Source: JACIWG01 sp049969935 | GTDB lineage: Archaea; Thermoproteota; Nitrososphaeria; JACIWG01 | Reading direction: 5' to 3' | NCBI GenBank assembly: GCA_049969935.1 | Contig: JBMFNX010000033.1 | Span: 1-14,460 of the forward strand | DNA length: 14,460 bases | Shown here: piece after piece, positions 13,919 through 14,460 of the stretch | How positions within the stretch are numbered: the stretch's first letter is position 1 | Layout: each line of letters starts with the position of its first letter | Made by a program: the position numbers and the translations under genes | Notes under the pieces: generated by a model | Databases searched by the model: none | Told to the model about the DNA's origin: nothing | What the model saw: the letters and a program-made list of their open reading frames with translations, nothing else

Positions 13919-13930
13919 GATAAATAAAAT
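13919..13930 (-). promoter_or_regulatory. TATA-like region for the AmrS gene
   Basis: Minus-strand TTTTATTTATC is centred near 13924, which predicts transcription from about 13898, seven bases before the ATG. A second AT-rich box, GTATAAATTT, lies just upstream and could serve instead. Confidence 0.35.
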
Positions 13931-13943
13931 TTATACAATCCAG

Positions 13944-14460
13944 TTATTCAGCATCTGATATTGGTAGTTCTATAGTGAATGTTGTTCCAACACCTTCTAC
14001 GTTATAAAAAGTTATTTTTCCACCCAAGAATTCTATAAGCCTCTTGCATACAGCAAGACCTAAACCCGTACCTTTAGCCTTTGTTGTAAAAAGAGGTTCA
14101 AAGATTTTGTCTTGAAGCTCTTTAGGAATCCCTTTACCAGTGTCCGTGACCGTTAAAACAATCTTTTCACCCTCTTTCTTGCAGCCAATAGTTAGTCTTC
14201 CACCCTCCGGCATAGCCTGTACAGCATTAACTACAACATTTGAGACAACTCTTCTCAAGATTATTGGGTCAGAATTTATCTTTAAACCTTCATCATAGAA
14301 TATTTCAGTCCTTATATACGATGGGACAGGTGTATAGGAGACTATGTCTCTTATAAATTGTTTTAAGTCTATTTCTGCTTTAATTACCTTAAGTGTAGTG
14401 CCATAATAGTATAGGTCTGACACAATCTTATCCAAGTATTTTATCTGAAGTTTTACAGAG
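13944..14460 (-). CDS. sensor histidine kinase, C-terminal part (cut by window edge)
   Basis: Only the C-terminal 170 or so residues are inside the window; the frame is open to the edge. They hold the end of a dimerization helix (KLQIKYLDKIVSDLYYYG) and a complete HATPase domain: the N box NVVVNAVQAM, the G1 box DTGKGIP, the F box FEPLFTTKAKG and the G2 box GTGLGLAV. The phosphoacceptor histidine and the sensor domain would be further upstream, outside the window, so the signal is unknown. A TTG at 14435 is an internal Leu codon, not a start, because upstream codons in frame read as kinase helix. It precedes AmrS on the same strand; no response regulator is seen in the window. Confidence 0.9.
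   Translation of the reverse strand, partial: SVKLQIKYLDKIVSDLYYYGTTLKVIKAEIDLKQFIRDIVSYTPVPSYIRTEIFYDEGLKINSDPIILRRVVSNVVVNAVQAMPEGGRLTIGCKKEGEKIVLTVTDTGKGIPKELQDKIFEPLFTTKAKGTGLGLAVCKRLIEFLGGKITFYNVEGVGTTFTIELPISDAE

Noticed and set aside
14433..14435. TTG as start of a short histidine-kinase-like ATPase protein
   Set aside because: In-frame codons upstream continue the kinase helix to the window edge, so the gene is truncated by the edge and TTG is an internal Leu.

Overview
This window looks like an archaeal chromosome segment, probably thermophilic and probably TACK-type, although the lineage cannot be fixed from the sequence. The archaeal markers are an archaeal-type S-adenosylmethionine synthetase, the kinase Rio2, an LSm/SmAP protein, a PurP-family ATP-grasp protein, heavy AGA/AGG arginine use, and AT-rich TATA boxes about 25-30 nt upstream of many start codons. 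Those boxes imply leaderless or near-leaderless mRNAs.

Left part (1-4256). The window opens inside the 3' end of a decayed IS605-type TnpB element on the + strand, whose right end is near 253. A PfkB-family sugar/nucleoside kinase (minus) and a divergent PurP-family protein (plus) follow, read outward from a shared 128-bp gap. Next comes the C-terminal half of an adenine-type phosphoribosyltransferase (minus). Its N-terminal half is missing because a second TnpB element (minus, about 2859-4200) abuts it. That tnpB carries two opposite frameshifts. The two elements face each other right end to right end, and their 3' ends share two hairpins whose stems differ by compensatory changes. This points to a conserved omegaRNA-like scaffold and suggests that the segment between them may have been inverted.

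Middle part (4256-9495). An FGGY-family kinase and a class V aminotransferase diverge from a short intergenic region with a TATA box for each. Then come LSm and archaeal MAT in tandem, with Rio2 convergent to MAT (stop codons overlapping).

Right part (9495-14460). A small ECF-transporter S component diverges from rio2 and overlaps the 3' end of pyrG convergently. On the minus strand the order is histidine kinase (cut by the window edge), AmrS-like radical SAM enzyme, M24 peptidase and pyrG. Gaps are about 40-50 bp, each apparently with its own promoter.

Most genes outside the insertion region are core metabolism and housekeeping: CTP and SAM synthesis, ribosome maturation, RNA binding and proline-peptide turnover. 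No tRNA, rRNA or CRISPR array was seen. The most interesting material is the paired TnpB scar with its truncated phosphoribosyltransferase, and the PurP paralogue that lacks the usual glycine-rich loop.
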